Below are positions 16,478 through 24,461 of a stretch of 45,485 bases of DNA, piece by piece (the first letter of the stretch is position 1; each line of letters opens with the position of its first letter). Source of the stretch: Asaia bogorensis. GTDB taxonomy: Bacteria; Pseudomonadota; Alphaproteobacteria; Reyranellales; Reyranellaceae. The notes beneath the pieces were generated by a model, which saw nothing but the letters and a program-made list of their open reading frames with translations, ran no database searches and had not been told where the DNA came from. The position numbers and the translations under genes were made by a program. The stretch is from positions 1-45,485 of the forward strand of contig CAMDQJ010000016.1 in the NCBI GenBank assembly GCA_945905835.1, given 5' to 3'.

Positions 16478-17113
16478 TCATGCGCTATTCCGTTTCGCCC
16501 AGGTTTCGATGAAGTCGACACAGGTCTTGAGGTCGACGACATCGACATAGCGCCGTCCGATATCGCGCAGATTGTCCTTGTGCGGCTGCTCCTCGATGTC
16601 GCCGACGCAATCCTCCGGGACGAGCGTCCGGAAGCGGTGGCTGAAACTGTCGAGGGCGCTGCCACGGATGCAGCCTGAGGTGCTGCAGCCCGTCACGATC
16701 ATGGTGTCGACGCGTTCCTTCATGAAGTAGTTGGCGACGCCGGTCTCGAAGAAGATCGACGGGCCCTTCTTTGTTACCTTGAGGTCGTAGCCAGGCTCGT
16801 AGATGCGCGGGTCGAGCGCCACGCTGGGATGGTCGTGCAGGAAGGTCTCCTTCACCGCGGTGATCTTCCAGTACGGCATCTCGCGCTCGTTCATGTAGGC
16901 GGTGTTGCAGACCGCCACCGGCACGCCATGCCTGCGCGCGACCTGCAGGAGCTTTGCCGTGTTCTCGACCGCCCGCATGACTAGCGGCGCGCCGCCCAGC
17001 GGGTATTGCGGGTCGGTGAAACCGAGCTGGAAATCGACCACGACGATGCCGGGCTTGTCCCCAGTACCGACGGAAATCTTGCCGTAGCTGCGGCGCTGGT
17101 AATCGTCAGTCAT
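16478..17113 (-). CDS. Isochorismatase-family cysteine hydrolase, N-carbamoylsarcosine amidase-like
   Basis: A 211-residue hydrolase with the Asp-Lys-Cys triad: D27 (VVVDFQLGF), a lysine in KKGPSIFF, and C148 in the TSGCIRGSALD motif with the usual preceding cis-peptide region. The TSGC(I/V)R form resembles N-carbamoylsarcosine amidases rather than isochorismatases or nicotinamidases. It would hydrolyse a carbamoyl or amide substrate in the cytoplasm. GGGAGGGG lies just upstream of ATG 17113. In a window rich in hydantoin and carbamoyl enzymes, a role in N-methylhydantoin/creatinine-type breakdown is possible but unproven. Confidence 0.82.
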   Translation of the reverse strand: MTDDYQRRSYGKISVGTGDKPGIVVVDFQLGFTDPQYPLGGAPLVMRAVENTAKLLQVARRHGVPVAVCNTAYMNEREMPYWKITAVKETFLHDHPSVALDPRIYEPGYDLKVTKKGPSIFFETGVANYFMKERVDTMIVTGCSTSGCIRGSALDSFSHRFRTLVPEDCVGDIEEQPHKDNLRDIGRRYVDVVDLKTCVDFIETWAKRNSA

Positions 17114-17196
17114 GGGGCCCCTCCCGGCTGGTCGCCTGCAACCATTTAGCGGGGTGGGGCGTTAGGTCAATGCCCAGACGATCCGAGGCGGGATTT

Positions 17197-17755
17197 ATGC
17201 GGCTTTCACGTTTTTTTCCGGTTTTGCTCGCCACTTTGGTGCTGGCGGGAGGGACGGCGAGCGCCCAGCAGCTGGCCATGGCGCCGGGAGCTTCCCAGGC
17301 CAAGCCTGATTGCCCGCCAGAAGAGCCAGATCCCGTGCAGATTTCCTGGACCGCTCCCTGCGACAACAGCGGCTGGCTGTTTGACACTGAGGCCGCTTGC
17401 CGCATGTGGGATTGGCATCCCGATCCCGGTGACAGCGTGGCCTGGACCGGCGCCTGCCGTGCCGCGTGAAGGAGGGCCGGGGCGTCGTGCAGTGGTTCGA
17501 GCATGGCCTGCCGATCGACCGCTTCGAGAGCACGTTCAGCCAGGGCAGCCGCGAGGGTCTGGGTCGCTACGAGTGGAACGACAGCGACCGCTTCGAGGGC
17601 CAGTAAGCCAACAACCTGCCCAACGGCTTCGGCACGGTGCGCCTAGACGGCAAAATCCTCACCGGCACGTGGAAGAACGGCTGCCTGCGCCAGGGCGACC
17701 TGTCGTCGCCATCGGTGTGTTGCGCGATTCGTGCGTGCCCTCTCCCGGCGTCTAG
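17197..17755 (+). pseudogene. Exported MORN-repeat protein, broken by two frameshifts and a TAA
   Basis: A signal peptide (MRLSRFFPVLLATLVLAGGTASA) and a Cys-rich front end with WTGAC run to a TGA at 17467-17469. One frame over, a MORN-like continuation follows (VKEGRGVVQWFEHG, REGLGRYEWNDSDRFEGQ), hits TAA at 17604-17606 where Tyr is expected, and goes on with NNLPNGFGTVRLDGKILTGTWKNGC. Near 17700 a second shift leads to VVAIGVLRDSCVPSPGV and a TAG at 17753-17755. MORN repeats usually mark membrane-associated or envelope proteins. Confidence 0.7.
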
Positions 17756-17765
17756 CGGTCGGCGA

Positions 17766-18065
17766 TCAGCCCGAAGAGGCCGTGACCGGCCCGGCGGTGC
17801 GGCGGAAGGAATCGACCTTTCCGTCCACATAACAGACGTAGTAGCGGTTGGTCATCGTCCACGGCGTCCGGCTCCAGAAATCCTTCATCAGCGCGTGGTA
17901 GGTGCATTCCTGTCCCGAGGTGTGCGAGGACGCCTCCGGCTGGCCGATCAGCGACATCACCTCGTCGCGGTTCATGCCGGCGCGGACCTGATCGATGTTC
18001 GCGGCGGCCGTGGCACAGCCGCCGGCCAGGCCGGCGATCAGCAATCCGACAGCGACATGCTTCAC
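17766..18065 (-). CDS. Small lipoprotein of the SmpA/OmlA (BamE-like) fold
   Basis: A 99-residue protein from GTG 18065, with AGGGGAA five bases upstream. It starts with a short signal sequence ending LAGGC, a plausible though non-ideal lipobox. It then has IDQVRAGMNRDEVMSLIGQPE, the hallmark of the BamE/SmpA fold, followed by TYHALMKDF and YYVCYVDGKVDSF. Probably an outer-membrane or periplasm-facing lipoprotein. It lacks BAM-complex context and is likely one of the many BamE-like paralogues rather than BamE itself. Confidence 0.75.
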   Translation of the reverse strand: MKHVAVGLLIAGLAGGCATAAANIDQVRAGMNRDEVMSLIGQPEASSHTSGQECTYHALMKDFWSRTPWTMTNRYYVCYVDGKVDSFRRTAGPVTASSG

Positions 18066-18075
18066 CGGGATTCCC

Positions 18076-18504
18076 CTAGGATGACGGAGCCATTCTGGGC
18101 TGCCGGCTGCCGGCTTCAAGATGGGGCTGCGGCGCCCCAGAAGGCGACCCGTATCTTGCAAATTCCTCGGCGATGTCGGAAGTTTTCGTCTTGGCTGTAG
18201 ACATGTCGGTATTTCCGCTGGCCGCATCGCCTTTCTTGCACCGCACGACGCCCCGCCCGAACAAGGAGTAGGGACGGTTCGGCTCGATCTGGAGCGCGGT
18301 GTTGAAATTGGCGATGGGGGCATCCAGATTCTGTGGCGTCTCGCGGTTCGCCTTGATGACGGCGTTGCAGCCCTGGATCGTCTGTTCGCCGGAGGCGTTG
18401 TCGGCGTAGCACCAGGTCCGAAGCTGGTCGTAGCTCTGCGCCGCCACGGGGCGGCCCGCCGCGAGGCCCAACAGCGCGCCAATCACGATTAACCCGATCT
18501 GCAT
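18076..18504 (-). CDS. Exported protein with one TPR-like unit
   Basis: A 142-residue protein with a signal peptide (MQIGLIVIGALLGLAAGRPVAA) and a helical body: QTIQGCNAVIKAN, then LDAPIANFNTALQIEPNRPYSLFGRGVVRCKKGD. This is the pattern of alphaproteobacterial exported TPR proteins, where a paired Cys is usual. The end after IAEEFARYG (SPSGAPQPHLEAGSRQ) looks less conserved and may come from a late frameshift. GGAGG precedes ATG 18504 but sits inside an inverted repeat. Function unknown; it is probably co-transcribed with the lipoprotein downstream. Confidence 0.65.
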   Translation of the reverse strand: MQIGLIVIGALLGLAAGRPVAAQSYDQLRTWCYADNASGEQTIQGCNAVIKANRETPQNLDAPIANFNTALQIEPNRPYSLFGRGVVRCKKGDAASGNTDMSTAKTKTSDIAEEFARYGSPSGAPQPHLEAGSRQPRMAPSS

Positions 18505-18506
18505 GA

Positions 18507-18534
18507 ATTGCCTCCGGTGCGCCTCGGAGGCAAT
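18507..18534 (-). promoter_or_regulatory. Leader hairpin masking the ribosome binding site
   Basis: Perfect 10-bp inverted repeat (ATTGCCTCCG at 18507-18516 and CGGAGGCAAT at 18525-18534) with an 8-base loop, two bases before ATG 18504 of the TPR-like gene. In the transcript the 3' arm contains GGAGG, the only good Shine-Dalgarno sequence, so folding would hide it. Pairing is seen directly; control of translation is inferred. Confidence 0.45.
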
Positions 18535-18623
18535 ACGACAAGCCGGCATGAAAAGGAATAGGCCCAGGAACGTTCCCTGGCGGCTGGCGTATTTTCTGCC
18601 GATGCGCTACCCCCGGGGGGCCC

Positions 18624-19820
18624 ATGCATACCGAAAACCGTCTCCTGCTGCCGGGCCTGGGCGCCTCCCTGAGTGGCCCGATCGCCAGCATGTCCGACAC
18701 GCCCATCACCGAAGTCGCCATGACCGTGTTCGGCGATCCCGACGTCGTGCCGATGTGGTTCGGCGAAAGCGATCTGGCGACGCCGGACTTCGTGCGCGCC
18801 GCCGCCGCGGCCGGCCTCGCCGCCGGCGAAACCTTCTACACGTGGCAGCGCGGCATCCCCGAGCTCCGTAAGGCACTGTCGGCCTACACCGAGCGGATCT
18901 ACGGCATCTCCTGCCCGGCCGACCGCATCAGCGTGACGACCGGCGGAATGCAGGCCATCCTGCTATCTTGCCAGCTCCTGCTCGATCCCGGCGACAATAT
19001 CGTCATCGTCTCGCCGATCTGGCCCAACATCACCTCGGCGACCAAGCTGATGCGCGGTGAGCCAAAATACGTGGCCCTCGACCGCCAGCCGGATGGCGGC
19101 TGGAAGCTCGACTTGCAGAAGCTGTTCGACGCGGTCGACGCCCGCACGCGCGCCGTCTTCGTGAATTCGCCGGGCAATCCGACGGGCTGGACGATGTCGG
19201 CGGAGGAACAGAAGGCGCTGCTCGAGTTCACGCGCAAGCGCGGCATCTGGATCATGGCCGACGAGGTCTATGCCCGCATCATCTACACGCGCCCCGTGGC
19301 GCCGTCGTTCCTCGAGATCGCGACGCCGCAGGATTCGGTGATCGTGCTCAACAGTTTTTCCAAGCCATGGGCGATGACCGGCTGGCGCATCGGCTGGCTG
19401 ACGCATCCCGCGGCTTTGGGCGAGCAGTTCGCCAAGCTGGTGCAGATCAATACCTCGGGCGTGCCGGGTTTCCTGCAGCGCGGGGCGGTGGCGGCACTCG
19501 AGAAGGGTGACGATTTCCTCAACTCGATGGTCGAGCGCTGCCGCTCCGGTGGCGAGCAGGTGTTTCAACGCCTGTCGGCCATGCCGCGCATCACCATCGC
19601 GCGGCCCGAGGCGGCATTCTATGCCTTCTTTTCGGTCGAGGGCGTCCCCGACACCATGGCGTTCTGCAAGACGCTGGCCCAGAAATACAAAGTGGGTTTG
19701 GCACCGGGCGAAGCATTCGGGCCGGGCGGACAGGGTAATGTGCGCCTCTGCTTCGCCTCAGGCGCCGAACGCCTGAGCACGGGTCTCGACCGCATCGAAG
19801 CCGCGGTGAAGGCCTTATAA
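18624..19820 (+). CDS. PLP-dependent aminotransferase, class I/II
   Basis: A 398-residue fold-type I aminotransferase of the aspartate/aromatic family. It has TGGMQAI for phosphate binding, NSPGNPTGW, the DEVY aspartate, and K247 in SFSKPWAMTGWRIGW as the PLP-binding lysine, with a C-terminal arginine region VRLCFASGAERL. Cytoplasmic; substrate unknown. It sits 7 bases upstream of an ABC-2 exporter ATPase and may be in its operon. ATG 18624 has only a weak site (GGGGGG). Confidence 0.88.
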   Translation: MHTENRLLLPGLGASLSGPIASMSDTPITEVAMTVFGDPDVVPMWFGESDLATPDFVRAAAAAGLAAGETFYTWQRGIPELRKALSAYTERIYGISCPADRISVTTGGMQAILLSCQLLLDPGDNIVIVSPIWPNITSATKLMRGEPKYVALDRQPDGGWKLDLQKLFDAVDARTRAVFVNSPGNPTGWTMSAEEQKALLEFTRKRGIWIMADEVYARIIYTRPVAPSFLEIATPQDSVIVLNSFSKPWAMTGWRIGWLTHPAALGEQFAKLVQINTSGVPGFLQRGAVAALEKGDDFLNSMVERCRSGGEQVFQRLSAMPRITIARPEAAFYAFFSVEGVPDTMAFCKTLAQKYKVGLAPGEAFGPGGQGNVRLCFASGAERLSTGLDRIEAAVKAL

Positions 19821-19827
19821 GCGTGTC

Positions 19828-20601
19828 ATGGCCGAAGCCCTCTCCATCGACGTCGGGCACCTGCGCAAGGTGTACGGCGAGATCGTCGCGGTCGACGATC
19901 TGACGTTCACGGTGCCCAAGGGCGCCGTGCTCGGCCTGCTGGGCGGCAACGGCGCCGGCAAGACCACGACCATCGCCATGCTGCTCGGCCTGCTCGAGCC
20001 GACGGGCGGCGCGATCTTCGTCCTGGGCATCGACATGCTGCGCCGGCGCTATGCAGCACTTCCGCGCATGAACTTCTCCTCGCCCTATGTCGACTTGCCG
20101 CATCGCCTGACGGTGCGCCAGAACCTGACGTTCTACGGTCGCCTCTACGGCGTCGCCGGCGTCCATCGCCGCGTCGTCGAGATCGCCGAGCACATGCAGG
20201 TCGCGGAATTCCTCGACCGCCAGTCGGGCAAGCTCTCGGCCGGACAGAAGACGCGTGTGGCGCTGGCCAAGGCGCTCATCAACAAGCCGGAGGTGCTGCT
20301 GCTCGATGAGCCGACGGCGTCGCTCGATCCCGACACCGCCGGCTGGGTGCGCGGCTACCTCAAGGCCTACCAGCGCGAGACCGGCGCCACGATCCTGCTC
20401 GCCTCGCACAACATGGCCGAGGTCGAACGCCTGTGTGACGATGTCATTCTGCTGCAGACTGGTCGGGTGTTCGAGCGCGGAAGCCCGCGCGAGCTGATCG
20501 ACCGCTTCGGCCGGGAGGACATGGAGGAGGTGTTTCTCGACATGGCGCGCGGCCGCGGCCGCGGTCTCGATACGCTCAAGAAGGAGGAAGCAGCGCAATG
20601 A
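19828..20601 (+). CDS. ABC-2 type transporter ATP-binding protein
   Basis: A 257-residue ATPase of the DrrA/NodI/CcmA-like export group. Walker A is GGNGAGKTTT (about 38-47), the signature is LSAGQKTR (with A in place of the first G), Walker B is VLLLDEPTASLDPDT and the H-loop is LLASHNM. The C-terminal DMEEVFLDMARG is typical of this group. Its stop overlaps the permease start (ATGA), so the two are translationally coupled. Confidence 0.9.
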   Translation: MAEALSIDVGHLRKVYGEIVAVDDLTFTVPKGAVLGLLGGNGAGKTTTIAMLLGLLEPTGGAIFVLGIDMLRRRYAALPRMNFSSPYVDLPHRLTVRQNLTFYGRLYGVAGVHRRVVEIAEHMQVAEFLDRQSGKLSAGQKTRVALAKALINKPEVLLLDEPTASLDPDTAGWVRGYLKAYQRETGATILLASHNMAEVERLCDDVILLQTGRVFERGSPRELIDRFGREDMEEVFLDMARGRGRGLDTLKKEEAAQ

Positions 20602-21395
20602 GCGGCTCCCTCAACCGCATCTACGCCCTGGTCATGCGCCATATCCACATCTGGCGCAGCTCGATCATGCGGCTGGTCGATTCGATCTATTGGCCGGCGG
20701 TGCAGATGGTGATGTGGGGTTTCATGACGCAATACCTCATGCCGCAGGCCTCGTTCGTGGCTCAGGCGGCCGGCGTACTGCTATCCGGTCTGCTGTTGTG
20801 GGAAGTCGTGGTGCGCGGCAACCTCTCGCTCTCCATCGCCTTCCTCGAGGAGATGTGGTCGCGCAACCTCGGCCACCTGTTCGTGAGCCCGATCCGGTCG
20901 TGGGAGATGGCGACCGGCATCATCGTCGTTGCCCTGCTGCGCACGCTGCTGGGCCTGATCCCGGTTTCGCTGATGGCCTGGGCGTTCTTCGGCTACTCGA
21001 TCTACACCCTCGGCCTGCCGCTGGTGGCCTTCTTCGCCATCCTGCAGATGTTCTCGTGGTCGATCGGCCTTGCCATGTCGGGGATGATCATGCGGGTTGG
21101 CCAGAGCGCGGAAAGCTTTGCCTGGGCCGCCGTCTTCATCCTGATGCCGGTGAGCGGCGTCTACTATCCGGTCTCGGTGCTGCCGTACTGGATGCAGGTC
21201 ATCTCGTGGGGCCTGCCGACGGCCTATGTCTTCGAAGGCATGCGCGCCATCATGGCCGAGAAGACCGTGCACTGGGACATGCTGGGCATCGCCTTTACCC
21301 TGTCGGTGGTCTACCTCGTGATCGGCTTCCAGATCTTCCAGTGGTTCTTCCGATTGTCGCGCCGACACGGCACGCTGCTCGGTCAAGGCGAGTAG
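20598..21395 (+). CDS. ABC-2 type transporter permease
   Basis: A 265-residue protein with about six membrane segments and the ABC-2 family pattern: SIYWPAVQMVMWGFMTQYL near the front, and the conserved PVSGVYYPVSVLPYWMQ motif before the last helices. It forms the membrane channel for the preceding ATPase. The substrate is unknown; related systems export polysaccharides, drugs or lipids. Its stop is directly followed by the convergent mepA stop. Confidence 0.9.
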   Translation: MSGSLNRIYALVMRHIHIWRSSIMRLVDSIYWPAVQMVMWGFMTQYLMPQASFVAQAAGVLLSGLLLWEVVVRGNLSLSIAFLEEMWSRNLGHLFVSPIRSWEMATGIIVVALLRTLLGLIPVSLMAWAFFGYSIYTLGLPLVAFFAILQMFSWSIGLAMSGMIMRVGQSAESFAWAAVFILMPVSGVYYPVSVLPYWMQVISWGLPTAYVFEGMRAIMAEKTVHWDMLGIAFTLSVVYLVIGFQIFQWFFRLSRRHGTLLGQGE

Positions 21396-22211
21396 CTAGG
21401 GCGCGTTCAGAACCTTCTGACAGGCCGCCGGCAATTTCGGCCGATAGGGCCGGGGATCGGGTACTGCCGGCGCGACGACCGGCGGCGCGCGGAACCACAG
21501 GTCGAGCGCTTCACCGCAGCCGTCGTCGTTGGAATAGCTGGCCTGCGGCTGGCACTGCGGGTTGCCGGGTGGGCAGAACAGCCGCACATGGAAATGCGCG
21601 TCGTGGCCGATCCAGGGCACCAGCTTGCGCAGCCAGGCGCGGTTGCCCGTCGCGGTCTGGCAGATGCGCTGTTTTATGTATTTGTTGACGAACATGCGGT
21701 CGAGGTTGGGCATCTCGGCCGCCGTGCGCAGCAGCGCCGCATGCTGCGGGGAGAACACCGCTTCGTCGGTGCCGCCATCGTCGGCGCGCACCAGTGAGCG
21801 CAGTTTCGGATTCTCGCGCTGGGTCGGGGCAAGGCGCGGGCCGGGCTGGCGCTCGAACCAGATGTCGGCATCGAGACCGATCTGGTGGCTGGCATGGCCG
21901 GAAGGCGCGGGCCCGCCGCGCGGCTGGCCGATGTCGCCGATATAGAGATGGCTCTGGCCCTGGGCGCGCATCTTTTCAGACAGCGTCGTGATGTAGTCGA
22001 GCGTGACCGGCTGGCCCCAGTAGCGGTTACGGCTGATGCGGATGGCCTCATGGCCCGGCCCTTCGAGCGGCAGGGCCTGGGCACCCTGCAGGCAGCCTGC
22101 CGTGTAAAAGCCGACGGATTGGGTCGGTCCTGGCGCCGGCGTGGCGACATCGGCCTAATCGGCGGCGCAGCACAGGAAGGCCGCGACCAGCGGAACGAGA
22201 ACACGCATCAT
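21396..22211 (-). pseudogene. mepA: Penicillin-insensitive murein endopeptidase MepA, interrupted by TAG
   Basis: Starting at ATG 22211 the frame encodes a signal peptide (MMRVLVPLVAAFLCCAAD), then TAG at 22157-22155. The rest of a MepA follows: QALPLEGPGHEAIRISRNR, YWGQPVTLDYI, the zinc motif HASHQIGLDADIWF, WIGHDAHFHVRLFCP (second histidine pair) and the Cys-rich end. MepA cleaves D-Ala-mDAP cross-links in the periplasm. An internal start at 21971 would lack the signal peptide and first third, so the product would not reach the periplasm. Apart from the TAG the frame is intact, so the lesion looks recent. Confidence 0.8.
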
Positions 22212-22236
22212 CTTGTTGCCACGATAGGCCCTCGTT

Positions 22237-23052
22237 ATGACTTTGCCCATGGCAGGTTATTCCAGCATCAGCTTCGAGCGCGATGGCGCCATCGCACGAC
22301 TGACATTGCAGCGGCCGGAGCGGCGCAATGCGCTGACACACGCCATGATGCTGGAGCTCGAGGACGCGTTTAGTCGGATGCGTGACGATGCCGGCTGCCG
22401 CGTATTGGTGCTGCGCGGCGCCGGCGGACATTTCTGTGCTGGCGGCGATCTCGACGCCATGGCCGATATGACGCCGCCACCGGCCAACGGTGCGACCGAT
22501 CCTCTGGTGGCGGCCTATCGACAGTTCGGCAGCGCGCTGCTGGCGCTCAACAACCTGCCGCAGGCGACCGTTGCCATCGTCGAAGGCTCGGCGGTGGGTG
22601 GCGGCTTCGGCATGGCGTGTTGCTCGGACGTGGTGCTGCTGCACGACAGCGCCAGGTTCGGCGTGCCTGAACCCAAGGTCGGATTCATTCCCTCGCAGAT
22701 CATCCCGTTTCTGGTGCGGCGGCTGGGCGAGGGGCCGGTGCGTGAATTGGCCGTGACCGGCCGTGTAATCGATGCGGAGGAGGCCTATCGGCTGGGCATC
22801 GGTCGCTTCCGCTGCCGGGATGAGACGGCGATCGAAGCGACGCTGAAGGGCTTGCTCGAAGACATCCTGAAGATGGAGCCGCAGGCGCTGACGACCGTCA
22901 AGCGGCTGGTGCTTTCTTGCGCCGCGGAGGAAGATGCCGCCGTGCTCGACGACGCGGCCGAGAGCCTGGTCGGGCTGTTGCGGCGGCCGCAGGCGGCGGC
23001 GGGCATCGAGGCGTTCATGGCGAAGACCACGCCCCCCTGGGCAAAGCGTTAG
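22237..23052 (+). CDS. Enoyl-CoA hydratase/isomerase family protein
   Basis: A 271-residue crotonase-fold enzyme. The oxyanion-hole motifs are HFCAGGDLDAMA and VEGSAVGGGFGMACCSDV, with EPKVGFIPSQIIPFLVRRLG at the usual active-site position. The residue arrangement (V/G around the second catalytic position) fits a hydratase or isomerase whose exact reaction cannot be assigned. It starts 25 bases from the divergent mepA start and is followed after 11 bases by the dioxygenase gene. Confidence 0.87.
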   Translation: MTLPMAGYSSISFERDGAIARLTLQRPERRNALTHAMMLELEDAFSRMRDDAGCRVLVLRGAGGHFCAGGDLDAMADMTPPPANGATDPLVAAYRQFGSALLALNNLPQATVAIVEGSAVGGGFGMACCSDVVLLHDSARFGVPEPKVGFIPSQIIPFLVRRLGEGPVRELAVTGRVIDAEEAYRLGIGRFRCRDETAIEATLKGLLEDILKMEPQALTTVKRLVLSCAAEEDAAVLDDAAESLVGLLRRPQAAAGIEAFMAKTTPPWAKR

Positions 23053-23063
23053 GCGAAGGAACG

Positions 23064-23900
23064 ATGCGCAACTACAAACACATCGAAGTCCGTCCGATCG
23101 CCGGTGCGCTCGGCGCGGAGATCCATGGCATCGACATGGCGGGCGACCTTGATGGCGAAGTCGTGAGCGAGGCTCGCCAGGCCTTTCTCGACCATCTCGT
23201 GATCTTCCTGCGCGACCAGAACGTCACGCCCCAGCAGCAACTGGCCTTTGCCCGAAAATTCGGCGAGCCGATGGAGTATCCGCAGCTCAAGGGCTTGCCC
23301 GAATGTCCCTTTGTGACGCCGGTGGTCAAACTCGAGCACGAGCGCAACAATTTTGGCGGCATCTGGCACTCCGACACGACCTACCTGGAGACCCCGCCGA
23401 TGGGCAGCATGCTGCTCGCCAAGGAGACGCCGCCTACCGGCGGCGACACCATGTTCGCCAACCAGTATCTCGCCTACGAGGCGCTGTCGGATGGTCTGAA
23501 GAAGGTGCTCGACGGCTTGATCGGCATCAGCAGCTCGGCCAAGGCCGAGGTTTCCAAGACCCGCGAGGACATCATGAAGGCGGCGGGGCAGGAGCTGAAG
23601 GTCCTGACCGGGGAGCACCCGATCGTGCGCACGCATCCGGAAACCGGCGGCAAGGCTCTCTACACTAGCGATGCTCATACCAAGCAGATCAAGGGTTGGT
23701 CGGAGCAGGAGAGCCTGCCCTTGCTGAAGTTCCTGTGGCAGCACCAGGTCAGGCCCGAGTTCACCTGCCGCTTCCGCTGGCAGCCCGGGTCGCTGGCCTT
23801 CTGGGACAATCGCTGCACCTTGCACAACCCGATCAATGACTATCACGGCTTCCGCCGGGTCATGCATCGGATTACGCTCAAAGGAGACAAGCCCAGATAA
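23064..23900 (+). CDS. TauD/TfdA-family Fe(II)/2-oxoglutarate dioxygenase
   Basis: A 278-residue dioxygenase with the iron motif WHSDTTY and the distal His within HGFRRVMHRITL, where the following arginine binds 2-oxoglutarate. It also has the family front end IEVRPIAGALGAEIHGIDM. It would hydroxylate a small acid such as taurine, a sulfonate or a phenoxyacetate-like compound. GAAGGA lies three bases before ATG 23064. The coding frame stays open past the TAA into remnant kinase sequence, showing a deletion junction just downstream. Confidence 0.88.
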   Translation: MRNYKHIEVRPIAGALGAEIHGIDMAGDLDGEVVSEARQAFLDHLVIFLRDQNVTPQQQLAFARKFGEPMEYPQLKGLPECPFVTPVVKLEHERNNFGGIWHSDTTYLETPPMGSMLLAKETPPTGGDTMFANQYLAYEALSDGLKKVLDGLIGISSSAKAEVSKTREDIMKAAGQELKVLTGEHPIVRTHPETGGKALYTSDAHTKQIKGWSEQESLPLLKFLWQHQVRPEFTCRFRWQPGSLAFWDNRCTLHNPINDYHGFRRVMHRITLKGDKPR

Positions 23901-23942
23901 CTCGGTCACGAATGGTCCAATCCCGACGACCTGCAATCGAGG

Positions 23943-24461
23943 ACGCGCGGGGGCGTCATCCGGATCGAGAGCGAGCCTGGCAAAGGCACCGCGGTGCGTC
24001 TCTTTCTACCGCGCGCGGTCGAGCAACTCGCGGACAAGCCGGCTCGACCCAAGATTGGCGCCCTGCCGCGGGGCAGTGAGCGGATTCTGCTCGTCGAGGA
24101 CAACGAACATGTGCGCGCCACCGCGGTCGACCAGCTCACGTCGCTGGGTTGCGGCGTGACCGAGGCTGAAAGTGGCGATGCCGCTCTGGCCCTGCTCGAA
24201 AGCGGGAACTCCGAGTTCGACCTGATTTTCACCGACATGGTGATGCCCGGCCACATCGACGGCTACGAACTGGCCGAAACAGTGCTCAAGCGCTGGCCGG
24301 ACAAGAAGATCCTGCTGACCTCCGGTTTTTCAGGCGACCTCGCGGGCGGCCCGGACGAAAAGACTCTGGGGGTCGACATGCTGCGCAAGCCCTACCGCAA
24401 GGCCGAGCTGGCGCGCGCGATTCGCGCGGCGCTCAACGGAGTTGCTCCGGCTAACGGCTGA
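23943..24461 (+). pseudogene. C-terminal remnant of a hybrid sensor histidine kinase with intact receiver domain
   Basis: The frame begins within the last strand of a kinase ATPase domain (GGVIRIESEPGKGTAVRLFLPRA) and has no sensor, HisKA or N/G boxes. A complete receiver domain follows: acidic pair in LLVEDN, phosphoacceptor D in FTDMVMPG, LLTSGF and the K of RKPY. GTG 23994 could still yield a 155-residue stand-alone receiver, but there is no good ribosome site. The stop overlaps the penicillin acylase 3' end by 11 bases. Confidence 0.7.

Noticed and set aside
17467..17469. TGA in the MORN-repeat gene as another selenocysteine codon
   Set aside because: The downstream homology is in a different frame, so this is a frameshift, and no redox motif surrounds the codon.
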